From positions 1-15,814 of the forward strand of contig CALSCO010002371.1 of NCBI GenBank assembly GCA_943704415.1: DNA of 15,814 nucleotides, read 5' to 3'. The notes under the pieces were generated by a model. That model was given only the letters and a program-made list of their open reading frames with translations. It was not told the DNA's origin and did no database searches. This document shows positions 1 to 15,776 of the stretch, piece by piece. This stretch comes from Parvularia atlantis (Eukaryota > Opisthokonta > Rotosphaerida). The position numbers and the translations under genes are program-made. The first letter of the stretch is position 1, and the number at the start of each line of letters is the position of its first letter.

Positions 1-80
1 CCCCTCGGCGCGCGCGGCCTCCTCCCGTCTCGAGCGGAGCGCAGCAGCAGGCGGCGCACGGCGGGCAGCGGGCAGCGAGG
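1..80 (+). other. 5' flank / leader of RPB1
   Basis: This is the only sequence upstream of the RPB1 start codon. It is GC-rich, with short direct repeats such as GGGCAGC (twice just before the ATG) and GCAGCAG. I see no TATA box and no ORF. It is probably 5' UTR and proximal promoter, but the window is too short to tell them apart. Confidence 0.35.
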
Positions 81-3000
81 ATGAAGGACTTTCCGTTCTC
101 GCCCGCGCCGCTGCGCAAGGTCAAGGCGGTCCAGTTTGGCATCCTCTCGCCCGATGAAATCGTGCGCCCCAGCCACGTGCGCGCCTCGCCGTCTCGCTCA
201 CCCCCCGACCCGGCGCGGCGCCCGCCAGGTCGCGATGGCCGCGTGCGAGGTCAAGTTCGCCGAGGTGTCGGAGCCCGGCCACGGCGGTCTGCCCAAGAGG
301 TGCGGCCCGATGCGGCCCGATGGATCGCGCGGCGCGTGACATTCGCGCGCCCAACACAGCCAGGGCGTCAACGACCTACGCATGGGCACGACTGACCGCG
401 CACGGCGCTGCGAGAAGTGGTGCGGCGCCCGGCGATGCGCTCCGCAACCGCGTGCGATGCTCACGGCAACCGCGCGCACACAGCAAGAGCTCGTCGACCG
501 ACTGCCCCGGCCACTTTGGCTACGTGCGCCTGTACAAGCCGTGCTTCCAGATCGGCTTCTTCAACAAGACGGTCAAGGTGCTCAACTGCGTGTGCCACCG
601 CTGCGGCAAGCTGCTGGCCAACAAGGTGCGCGCACGTTGCCTGCACGCCCGCGCCGCACGAGTCTCAAACCGCGTCGGCGCTTGAGCAGAAGTCGCCCGG
701 CTACGCCGAGGCCGTGCGTTGGCGCAACCCGCGCGTGCGCCTCAAGCGCATCGTCGACCTGTGCAAGACGGTCTCCGTATGCCAGTCGGACGACCCGGAG
801 AAGATGGAGACGGGTCACTGCGGCGCGTCGCAGGACCGCTACATGCGCAAGGGCCTGCAGATCGCCAAGCGGGTGCGCCGCCGCGAGTGGACCCGCTGCG
901 GTCGCCGCGCGCTGACACTGCGGCCCAGCCGCGCGGCGCCAAGCGCAAGGAGACAAAGACGGACGAGATGGAGTTCATCTCGGCCGAGGAGGCACGCGCG
1001 CCGCCACGCACGTTCGCGCCTCGCCGCTGAGCCGCCGCGCCAGGTGTACCACATCTTCCGCCTCATCTCGGACGACGACATACGCGCGCTCGGCTTCCAC
1101 CCGGTGCACTCGCGCCCCGAGTGGATGATCCTCACGGTCATGCCGGTCGCGCCGCCGCCCGTGCGCCCCGCCATCGAACAGGAGGGTGGCATGTCGGGCA
1201 AGGTGCACGCTGCTCCTTGCGCGGCCACGGGCGCGCACACCTCACCACGACCCGCGCAAAGGATGACCTGACGTACATCCTCGTCAACATCATCCGCGCC
1301 AACGAGAACCTCGCGCGCAGCGACCACGACGGCGCCGCGCCGCACATCTTGGCCGAGTTCCAGCAGCTGCTGCAGTTCCACGTTGCCACTTACGTCAACA
1401 ACGACATCCCCGGCATGCCGCGCAACCAGCACAAGACGGGCCGGTACGTGCGCGGCCGCCATACAGGGTGCCGCTGACGACCGTCGCCACAGCCCGTACA
1501 AGTCGATCAACGCGCGCCTCAAGGGCAAGGAGGGCCGCATCCGCGGCAACCTCATGGGCAAGCGCGTCGACTTCTCGGCCCGCACGGTCATCGGCCCGGA
1601 CCCGAACCTGTGGCTCGACCAGGTGCGCGTTCGCCGCAACGCTCTGCAGGTCTTACCGGGCTGCCTGCGCAGGTTGGCGTGCCGCGATCGATCGCCGCCA
1701 ACATGACCTACCCGGAGATTGTCACGCCGCTGAACGTGCAGAGGCACGCGCATGGGGCTGTGACCCACACAACGGAGCGGAGTGCGCCTGACCGTGGCCA
1801 CGGTGCAGGCTCGAGGCGCTCGTGCGCAACGGGCCCAACGAGCACCCGGGCGCCAAGTACGTCATCCGCGACGACGGCGAGCGCATCGATCTGCGGTACA
1901 GCCGCCGCGACGTGCACCTGCAGCCCGGCTACCAGGTCGAGCGGCACCTAATGGACGACGACATTGTGCTGTTCAACCGGTGCGCCGCCTGCCGCTTGCC
2001 GCTTGTCGCATGCCGCATGCCCGTGTGCTTGACCGCGACCGCCCCGCCACGCGCTCCAGCCAGCCATCGCTGCACAAGATGTCGATGATGGGCCACCGCG
2101 TCAAGGTCATGCCGTACTCGACCTTCCGCCTCAACCTGTCGGTCACGACACCGTATAACGCCGACTTTGACGGCGACGAGATGAACCTGCACGTGCCGCA
2201 GACGCTCGAGGCGCGCACGGAGCTGGTGCGCGCCGCACGCGCGCGTTGGCCCGATCTGCACGGCTCACTTCGCGGCGCAGCTCGAGCTGGCCCTCGTCCC
2301 GACGCAGATCGTGAGCCCGCAGAGCAACCGGCCCGTCATGGGCATCGTGCAGGACGCGCTCAACGGCATCAACAAGTTCACGCGCCGCGACGTCTTCCTC
2401 GACAAGGCGGTGCGAGCACGGGGCGCACGCGGCGGCGCGGTGCTGAAGCGCGCCCGGACGCAGGCCGTGATGAACCTGCTCATGTGGATCGCCGACTGGG
2501 ACGGCATTGTGCCTGTGCCGGCCATCCTCAAGCCGATCCCGCTCTGGACGGGCAAGCAGCTCGTGTCGCTCATCATCCCGTCGGTCAACCTTGTGCGCTT
2601 CCACTCGTCGCACAAGGACTCGCTGCCGGACCCGGTGCGTGCACACGCCTCGATGTCGCCCGCTGCGTGCCCACGCGGCGAGCGTTTCGCGTGCACAGGA
2701 GTTTTCCGCGTTCGATACCTTTGTCAATATCGAGCGCGGCGAGCTCATCTCGGGCATGATGTGCAAGCGCACCGTGGGCCAGTCGGGCGGCGGGTGCGCG
2801 TGGCACTTCCCTGCGCCGCGTGAGATGGCTCACGCCGCTCGGCACCAGTCTCATCCACGTCATCTGGAACCAGTACGGGCCCAAGGTCGCGGCCGCGTTC
2901 TTCAGCAACTGCCAGTTCCTGAGTGCGTCCCGCGCCCCTTTGCACGCGATGCCGCCGCCGCTGACCGTGACCGGCCGTAGTCAACAACTGGATGCTCATG

Positions 3001-6000
3001 AACGGCTTCAGCGTTGGCATCGGTGACTGCATCGCCAACCGCGCCACGGCCTCGACCATCCAGCGCATCATCGCCGACGCCATCCGTGCGCGCTGCCGCC
3101 CGCGCACCGCTTTGCCACGCGGCACTGACCATGCGCTCTTGGCACGTGTGCGCGCGCGTGTGCAGGCAAAGTCGACGGCCTGATCGAGAAGGCGCGCAGC
3201 GGCGCGTTCGACAAGGAGCCCGGCATGACGCTGCGCGAGTCGGTCGAGAACCGGGTACGCCGCGGCCAGGACATGGCAGCGCTCGTGCCCACCACGCCGC
3301 GTGTGCAGATCAACAAGGAGCTCGGCTCGACGCGCGAGCAGGCCGGCAAGGAGGCCATGCTCTCGCTCAAGGTGCGTGCACAGCCGGCACGCGCGTGTCC
3401 CGCTGTGCTAACGCGCACACGCAGCGCGACAACAACTTCAAGCAGATGATCAGCGCCGGCTCCAAGGGCAGCGACCTCAACATCTCGCAGATCGCAGCCT
3501 GTGTGGGCCAGCAGAACGTCGAGGGCAAGCGCATCCCGTTCAACTTTCGCCGGCGCACGCTCCCACACTTCCACAAGGACGACTTCCGGCCAGACTCGCG
3601 CGGCTTCGTGCAGAACTCGTACCTGTCCGGCCTCACGCCGCAGGAGTTTTTCTTCCACGCTATGGGTGGCCGCGAGGTGCCGCATCGCCGTTGCGCGCCG
3701 TCGCCTCGTGGCTGGTCTGACGAGCATGCGCGAAGGGGCTGATCGACACGGCCGTGAAGACGGCCGAGACGGGCTACATCCAGCGCCGCCTGATCAAGGT
3801 GCGCTCCGCGTCCGCTTTCGGCCGTGCGGCGCTCGCTAACCAACGCGCGCAGTCGATGGAGGACTTGATCGCGTGCTACGACGGTACCGTACGAAACTCG
3901 ACCGGCGACGTGATCCAAGTGCGCTGCGAGCTGCCTCTGCGCGCGTGCAACGACCCACCACGCTCGGCGCGCCTCAGTTCACCTACGGCGAGGACGGGCT
4001 GAACGCGACGATGGTCGAGGAGGCCACGCTCGATCTGCTCGCGCTCAACAACGACGACTTTGAGCGCAAGTACCGCATCGACATGGACATCTCTAAGCCG
4101 ACCAACATCTTCCTCGACCGCAACAACATCGTCGACTCGACGGTGCGAGCGCCGCCGCGCCTGCGCGGTCGCCACTGAAGCGCGAACAGGTGGCCAAGGC
4201 CGTCGCCGAGGACCTGCAGGAGGTGCGCAACCTGCTCGACGACGAGTTCAAGCAGCTCGAGGCCGACCGGCGCACGCTGCAAGACCGCATCTACCTGCGG
4301 CTCAACGGCAATCGCTGCTACATGCCGGTCAACATCCGCCGGGTGCGCCACGGCGGGGTCAGGCCAAGGCGCGGCCTCGTTGACGCTGGTGGGGGGTGCC
4401 CCTGCAGACGATTTCTAGCGCGGTCGAGCTGTTGCAGGGCGACCGGCGCAAGCCCAGCGACCTGCACCCGGGCGACGTGATCAAGCAAGTGCGCGCGCTG
4501 TGCCAAGCGGGTGTGTGGTCGCACGTGGCACGCGCCTCGCCCTCTGCTCAGCGCGCGTCGTCAGTCATCGTCGTGCCCGGCAAGGACCGCCTGTCGCAGG
4601 AGGCGCAGCAGAACGCCACGCTGCTGTTTCAGATCCTCATCCGGTCGACGCTCGCCGTCAAGTCGGTCCTGATCGAGCACCGCCTCAACAAGAAGGCGTT
4701 TGACTGGCTCATCCGCGACGTGCGCGCCGCACCACGCTTGGGCGTGCTCGCTCGCTCACAGCGGTACGTGGCGCAGGTCGAGGCGCAGTTCATGCGCGCG
4801 CTCGTGCACCCGGGCGAGACGGTCGGGACGATCGCGGCGCAGTCGATCGGTGCGGCTGTCGCGCTGCCCGGGCGATGTCGCGCGGCTCATACGCGAGCAC
4901 GCACATAGGCGAGCCCGCGACGCAGATGACCCTGCGCACGTTCCACTTTGCCGGTGTCGGCGCGAAGAACGTCACGCTCGGTGTCCCGCGTCTGCGCGTG
5001 CGTACCATGCGGCGCGGTGTGCTCGCGCTGTGGGTCGCTTACGCGCCGCGGGCCCGTGCAGGAGCTGATCAACGTCGCCAAGACGATCAAGACGCCGCAG
5101 CTGACGATCTACCTGCAGCCCAAGGCCGCCAAGAACTCGGACGAGGCCGAGAAGGTCAAGGGTGCGTCGCGCGGCTGCCGGGCGCCCTGCGTCGATGGCG
5201 TCCGGCTGACGCGCCTGTTGCGCCTCGACAGCCAAGCTCGAGCACGCGTCGCTGCGCGATGTGACGGCGCTGAGCGAGATCTACTTTGAGGAGGACGTGC
5301 GCAACTCGGTCGTGGTCGACGACCGGCTCTTTGTGAACGACTGGCTCAATCTAGAGGCACGCTGCGCGCCGAGGCGTTTGCTCAGCGCTCACCCTTGCGC
5401 CCGGCCCGCCTGCAGTACACGAACCCGGACGCGCACGTGAGCCAGGGCGGCATGCCTTGGTTCCTGCCGTGGATGATCCGCCTCGAGCTCGACCGCAAGA
5501 GCATGCTCGCGCACAAGCTCGAGATGAAGGACGTCAAGTCCAAGCTTGAGATGATGTTCAAGGAGGCGGTGCGTGTGCGAGCGTACGCACACAGGCAGAC
5601 GCGCGGCTCACGCGCGCATGCGTCCCGCAGGAGTTTAGCATGTCTGCGTCGACCGACCAGGCGAGCCACCTGCTGGTCAAGTGCATCAACTCGGACGACA
5701 ACGCCGAGACGCTCGTGATCCGCATCCACCTGGTCGACGTGTGTGGCGCAATATGGCGACAGCAGCGGCGCGCCCTCACACGCAGCGCCGCCACAGCCGA
5801 CGCGCAGCTACGACGACGTCGACAAGGAGGAGCGCGAGCGGCAGGAGGGCCACGAGCTGACGATGAAGCAGCTCGAGGTGCGCCCCTGTGCCTGCCGTAC
5901 AGCGACAGTGCTGACGCCGCCGTGCAGAACGAGATCATGACCAAGCTCTCGCTGACGGGCATCAAGGAGATCACGCAGGTCAAGATCGACGACGAGAACG

Positions 6001-7577
6001 TTCTTAAGATCGGCACGACCGGCCGCGACGTCGGCAAGCTCATCCGCGACAAGGAGGTGCGTGCGCGCGCGCCCACCCTGTTGCAGCGGCTCACACCAGG
6101 CACACGCAGAACGTCCTGCGAACGTCCGGCGTGAATCTGCACGCGGTGCTGAGCCACGAGGACGTCGACTCATACCGCACGACGTCGAACGACATCATTG
6201 AGACGTTCAACGTGCTCGGTGTCGAGGCGGCGCGCCAGGCGCTGATGCTGTGTGTGCTACCGCGAGCGCTGCTGCCTGCGGACTGACACACGCGCGCGCG
6301 GGGGGGGGGGGGGGGGCGTGCAGCGAGGTGAAGCGCGTGATCGAGTTTGACGGCAGCTACGTGAACCACCGGCATCTGGCAATCCTGTGCGACATCATGA
6401 CGTACAAGGTTCGCCTGCGCTCTGTGTAGGCGTGCGGGTGGCTGATGCGGCCGGCGGCAGGGCCACCTCATGTCGATCACGCGGCACGGCATTAACCGCA
6501 ACGACACGGGTGCGCTCATGCGCTGCTCGTTCGAGGAGTCGGTCGAGATTCTGCAGGACGCGGCCGCGCACGCGGAGCTGGACGACATGCGCGGCGTGTC
6601 GGAGAACATCATGCTCGGGCAGATGGGTCTCTTCGGGACAGGTGCGTCGCCGCGCCCTGCGCCGCACGCACGCATGCAGCTCGCTCACGCCCGCCCCGCG
6701 GTGCGCAGGGAGCTTTGACGTGCTGCTGGCGGAGGACATGCTCAAGGACGTCGTGGTCAACCTCGAGAACCCGGTCGGGCTCGGCGTGGGAGGCGGCGGG
6801 ATGGCCGACAACTACTACCCGGGCATGGCCACGCCGGCCGTGCAGCACACGCCGGCCGTTCACGGCTTTAGCGGGTCGTCGCCGGCGTACCACGGCATGT
6901 TTTCGCCCTCGCAGACGCCGATGCAGGCCATGTTCTCGCCGCTCTCGGGTGGCGCGGCCGGGTCGTGGAGCCCGACCACGGCGTCGTACGGCGGGGCCAC
7001 GCCGGCGTACGCGGCGGCCGAAGCGCGCTACTCGCCCACCAGCCCGCGCTATTCGCCCACCAGCCCACGGTACTCGCCGACGAGCCCGTCCTACTCGCCG
7101 ACGAGCCCGTCCTACTCGCCGACGAGCCCGAGCTACTCACCGACGAGCCCGAGCTACTCGCCGACGAGCCCGAGCTACTCACCGACGTCGCCGTCCTACA
7201 GCCCGACGAGCCCGAGCTACAGTCCGACGTCGCCGAGCTACAGCCCCACCAGCCCCTCGTACAGCCCCACAAGCCCGTCCTACAGCCCCACAAGCCCGTC
7301 CTACAGCCCGACGAGCCCGTCCTACAGCCCGACGAGCCCGTCCTACAGCCCGACATCGCCCAGCTACTCGCCCACGGTCACGTCGGCCGCGGCCTACTCG
7401 CCCGCGTACAGCAGCTCGACGGCAGGGTGCGCAGCAGCCGTCGTTGGCGCCGCGCGACGTGGCTCACCGCGCGCGCGCGCGCGCGCGCGCAGGACATCGC
7501 TGCCAGGCTACACGCCGGGCGCAGCGCAGCCGCCGGGCCAGGCGCAGGCCAAACCGGGCAAGCCGGCGCAAAAGTAG
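81..7577 (+). CDS. RPB1: RNA polymerase II largest subunit RPB1 (39 exons, 1747 aa)
   Basis: This is the catalytic subunit of nuclear Pol II. Exons: 81-176, 229-299, 360-419, 484-625, 690-872, 929-991, 1044-1202, 1262-1443, 1493-1622, 1673-1743, 1809-1979, 2060-2225, 2281-2409, 2464-2634, 2699-2793, 2849-2922, 2981-3085, 3166-3254, 3309-3371, 3425-3676, 3736-3798, 3853-3918, 3978-4142, 4190-4342, 4408-4510, 4565-4719, 4777-4849, 4909-4997, 5062-5161, 5232-5356, 5416-5568, 5631-5738, 5797-5877, 5928-6056, 6110-6249, 6324-6408, 6461-6641, 6709-7426, 7493-7577. All phases agree and the total is 5244 nt. Visible landmarks are the zinc ligands C73/C76/C83/H86, a second Cys cluster (C113, C116, C154, C167), the Mg site D478/D480/D482 in [12 protein letters not shown], the bridge helix ([18 protein letters not shown]), the trigger loop with R1093, and CTD heptads from residue 1588. 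Yeast RPB1 is of similar length. The start is the first ATG and opens the usual N-terminus ([17 protein letters not shown]). The least certain junctions are exons 25, 32-33 and 38-39. Confidence 0.96.
992..1043 (+). other. RPB1 intron 6, GC-AG type
   Basis: The exon boundary is GAG|GCACGC and the intron ends CCAG before GTG TAC CAC. The 52-nt segment contains GCTGAG, a possible branch site. No GT donor in the neighbourhood restores the frame from ISAEE to VYHIFRLIS. Confidence 0.75.
1744..1808 (+). other. RPB1 intron 10, GC-AG type
   Basis: The exon ends CAGAG and the intron is GCACGC...GTGCAG (65 nt). Splicing rebuilds the codon AG|G and joins NVQR to [12 protein letters not shown], as in other RPB1 proteins. 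A branch-like CTGAC lies about 20 nt before the acceptor. Confidence 0.82.
5357..5415 (+). other. RPB1 intron 30, GC-AG type
   Basis: The donor is GAG|GCACGC, with a CTCAC branch-like site and a CTGCAG acceptor (59 nt). It joins NDWLNLE to YTNPDAHV in phase 0. The only GT in the segment would leave a 37-nt intron and break the frame. Confidence 0.75.
6250..6323 (+). other. RPB1 intron 35 with a G17 homopolymer
   Basis: This is a 74-nt intron with donor GTGTGT and a branch-like CTGAC near 6282. A CG run and then 17 consecutive G (6300-6316) follow, and the intron ends GTGCAG. Splicing joins RQALML to [14 protein letters not shown], so the intron is well supported. The G tract occupies the place of the polypyrimidine tract. 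Confidence 0.9.
7029..7364 (+). repeat. CTD heptad repeats, 16 x YSPTSPx
   Basis: There are sixteen uninterrupted 21-bp units encoding YSPTSPS; the first two end in Arg (YSPTSPR). A partial 17th unit (YSPT, then VTS) follows at 7365. Together they form the Pol II C-terminal domain, the platform for Ser2/Ser5/Ser7 phosphorylation and for capping, splicing and 3'-end factors. A linker rich in SP and TP precedes them, and a tail ending PGKPAQK follows. Units 1-8 encode Ser2 with TCG or TCA and units 9-16 with AGC or AGT. Units 3 and 4, 5 and 7, 12 and 13, and 14 and 15 are identical at the nucleotide level. Confidence 0.97.
7427..7492 (+). other. RPB1 intron 38 in the CTD tail, with a CG dinucleotide run
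   Basis: The donor is GTGCGC, the branch-like site is CTCAC at 7463, an alternating CG run covers about 7468-7490, and the acceptor is CAG. The length is 66 nt with no in-frame stop, so retention would add 22 residues rich in Arg and Ala to the CTD tail. Splicing gives [15 protein letters not shown]. Because both forms are open, RNA evidence is needed to choose. Confidence 0.7.
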
Positions 7578-7661
7578 CGGCGTGCGCGTGTGTGAGCGTT
7601 GTTGTTTTCCTTCCTTCGGCGCTTGCATGCAATGCACAGGCTGTTCATGGGGTCGCGCTCG
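7578..7661. other. Convergent intergenic gap between RPB1 and the kinase
   Basis: Only 84 nt separate the two stop codons. The gap holds a T-rich patch (GTTGTTGTTTTCC near 7597) and no AATAAA on either strand. The 3' UTRs of the two transcripts must be very short or must overlap as antisense RNAs. Confidence 0.7.
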
Positions 7662-14105
<6,444 letters not shown>

Positions 14106-14181
14106 GGCTGTCGCCTGTCTGGCCGATGCGCGCACCCCACTAACGGAGTTTGGCAAGTGTGCGCGCCGCAGGCTGTACACG
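14106..14181. promoter_or_regulatory. Shared divergent promoter region, kinase / Derlin
   Basis: Seventy-six bp separate the predicted start codons of the minus-strand kinase (14105) and plus-strand Derlin (14182). Both 5' UTRs and at least the core promoters must lie here or inside the neighbouring genes. There is no TATA box. The segment contains CACTAACGG and later CCGCAG (ending 14171), which together resemble a branch site and 3' splice acceptor, so a leader intron for Derlin is possible. No matching donor was identified. Confidence 0.5.
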
Positions 14182-15370
14182 ATGGCGGCCGTCGCGCCCT
14201 TCGAGTTCTGGTACTTTGGCACGCCGCCGATCACGCGCGTGTACCTGACCGCCGCGGTGCTGACGACGGCGGCGTGTGTGCGTCGCCCGTCTGCGTGCGC
14301 TGCCTGCGCGCTGTGCGCGTGACACGTCGCCCGCGCAGCACCTGCACCTTGTCACGCCGCTCAAGCTGTATTTTGACATCGACCTGATCACGCACGAGTA
14401 CCAGGCACGCGAGCGCAGTGCACGTGCACACATGGGAGCAGGGCCGCTGATCGGGCCGTGCACACACACGCGCGCGCGCGCAGCTGTGGCGCGTGGTGAC
14501 CAACTTCTTCTTCTTCGGCCACCTCGGCATCGACTTCATCTTCCACATGTTCTTCCTGTGCGCCGCCGCTCGGCGTCGTGCCGCGCTGTCGCCGCGCCTG
14601 ACCGATGCGTCTCTCGGCAGCGTGCGCTACAGCCGCATGCTCGAGGAGGGCTACTTCCGCAACCGGCCGGCCGACTACCTCTTCATGCTGCTGCTGGGCG
14701 CGGGCATGATGCTCGTGCGTTGGCGCCTGCGGATTGGGCAGGGCGCGTGTGTTTTGACGCGCGCGCGCATACAGGCCGTCGCGCCGTTCATCGTGCTGTA
14801 CTTTCTCGGCACGGCGCTCATGTTCATGATGGTCTACGTCTGGGCGCGCAAGAACCCGCACATCCAGGTGCGCGCGCAATCGATCGCCGCCGCTGCCGCC
14901 GATGACACGCCCGTCGCAGATGAGCTTCATGGGCATATTCAACTTCCGCGCGCCGTGGCTGCCGTGGGTGCTGCTCGGCGTGTCGATGCTGCTCAACAGC
15001 CAAATTCCCGTCGTCGACATTGTCGGCATCGCCGTCGGGCACATGTACTTCTACGCCGAGGACATCTACCCGAGGATCACGCGCGGGCGCCGGCTCATCC
15101 GCACGCCGCGCTTCCTGTGCGTGCGCGCGGCACGGCAGATGGCAGGACGCTCACGCGACGCCCGTAGCGTGCGCCTGCTGCAGCCCGCAGACTTTGACGA
15201 CCCAACGATCGAGGAGCTCGCGGCCGAGCCGGGTGTGTGCGCTTTGCGCGCGTGTCGCGGCTGGCTCACGCGCTGCGGCAGGCGCCCCGCCACCGGCCGC
15301 GGGCCTCGGCAACATGGAGGACGAGACGCGGCCGGTGGCGCAAGGCGGGCCAGCGCAGCAGCCTCTGTGA
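14182..15370 (+). CDS. DER1: Derlin / Der1-like ER membrane protein (8 exons, 257 aa)
   Basis: Exons: 14182-14277, 14339-14404, 14484-14557, 14621-14714, 14775-14867, 14920-15116, 15168-15232, 15282-15370; total 774 nt with matching phases. Derlins are rhomboid pseudoproteases of the ER membrane that help move misfolded proteins to the cytosol for degradation with the Hrd1 ligase and Cdc48. Family marks are PITRVYLTAA at the N-terminus, the WR motif (QLWRVVTNF, W56/R57), YSRMLEEGYFRNRPADYLFM, WARKNPH, and GxxxG (G177-G181 in GIAVGHMYFY). Six hydrophobic segments fit the family topology. The catalytic Ser/His of active rhomboids is not expected. The short tail (ETRPVAQGGPAQQPL) has no clear p97-binding SHP box. 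The chosen ATG gives the usual derlin N-terminal length; an in-frame ATG at 14104 would add 26 residues. Intron 2 starts GC. Confidence 0.93.
14405..14483 (+). other. Derlin intron 2, GC-AG type
   Basis: The donor is CAG|GCACGC, the branch-like site CTGATC, then a CACA/CGCG run up to the CAG acceptor (79 nt). Splicing joins LITHEYQ to LWRVVTNF, the expected derlin WR region, in phase 0. This is the best-supported GC donor because both flanks are strongly conserved. Confidence 0.85.
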
Positions 15371-15480
15371 GCGTTGTCGTCTGAACAGGTGCACAGACCA
15401 GGGCAAAAAGAGAAGAACATAAGGAGAGGGCGGACGCTTTTTATTTTTTGTAGTGGTGGTGGGGCGGTGCCCTCGAGGGC
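15371..15480. other. Convergent intergenic gap, Derlin / unknown gene
   Basis: The 110 nt between the two stop codons are clearly more A/T-rich than the rest of the window: a purine-rich AAAAAGAGAAGAACATAAGG stretch on the plus side, then TTTTTATTTTTTG. Both 3' ends must be processed here. Confidence 0.7.
15440..15445 (-). terminator. Poly(A) signal AATAAA for the minus-strand gene
   Basis: On the minus strand the sequence reads CAAAAAATAAAAAGCG, a canonical AATAAA 35 nt past the stop codon of the unknown gene. It is the only AATAAA I noticed in the intergenic gaps. Confidence 0.6.
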
Positions 15481-15776
15481 TCACGGGCTAATGAGGCGCA
15501 CGGTTGGCGGCGCCAGGCCAACACGCTCGTACACGAGGAAGCAGCCCGTGTGGCGCAGCGTCCCGTCCGCATGCTCGAGCGAGACGCCGACCGTGAGGCT
15601 GCGTGGCCGCGCGCGCGCCCGGTCAGCCGAGCATATGAGCGGCATATGCTCAGGCGTACCTGACACCGAACGGCGTCGGCTGCGCCGCAGGCGCGTACGC
15701 CGGGTCGAGCAGAAACTTGGGCGGGCTGGTCACGACGACGTGCGGCCACGACGGCCCGGGCAGGCGCACGACGCTG
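15481..15776 (-). CDS. 3' end of an unrecognised gene (partial, two exons)
   Basis: Two exons are visible: 15776-15660 and 15598-15481 (stop included). The 61-nt intron between them has donor GTACGC, a CTGAC branch-like site and acceptor CGCAG. The first exon reads SVVRLPGPSWPHVVVTSPP and onward; the last reads LTVGVSLEHADGTLRHTGC, then FLVYERVGLAPPTVRLISP and stop. The codon bias and splice signals match the neighbours, and the joint closes in phase (AG|C). Just upstream, CCCTGACGCCGCGCATGTGTAG resembles the end of another intron, so the gene probably continues beyond 15814. An ATG at 15784 is in frame and could instead be a start. I do not recognise the family; the beta-strand-like pattern with Pro-rich joints gives no function. 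Confidence 0.6.

Noticed and set aside
839-1801. A 320-codon open frame on the minus strand over RPB1 exons 5-11
   Set aside because: It mirrors RPB1 exons and introns, has no family signature and is Arg-rich. Long open frames are expected by chance on both strands at this GC content.
4489-4564. RPB1 intron 25 starting at GTGCGC, 4489
   Set aside because: That donor puts the next exon in the wrong phase. A donor at 4511 (GTGTGT) keeps the frame and gives [20 protein letters not shown], which fits the family.
5739-5785. RPB1 intron 32 ending at CGCAG, 5785
   Set aside because: It breaks the frame. The next AG (5796) gives a 58-nt intron and the frame of [14 protein letters not shown].
6868-7356. 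A minus-strand open frame over the CTD with periodic Gly/Ser/Cys residues
   Set aside because: Its periodicity is only the complement of the 21-bp heptad repeats on the plus strand.
7029-7364. Short tandem repeats that could be mistaken for a CRISPR array or minisatellite
   Set aside because: The 21-bp unit translates as YSPTSPS with no spacers, in frame with RPB1.
81-7577. RPB1 as a pseudogene broken by many frameshifts
   Set aside because: Every break coincides with a donor, branch-like site and acceptor. All exon phases close over 5244 nt, and the active-site residues are intact except for the clean Asn to Arg change.
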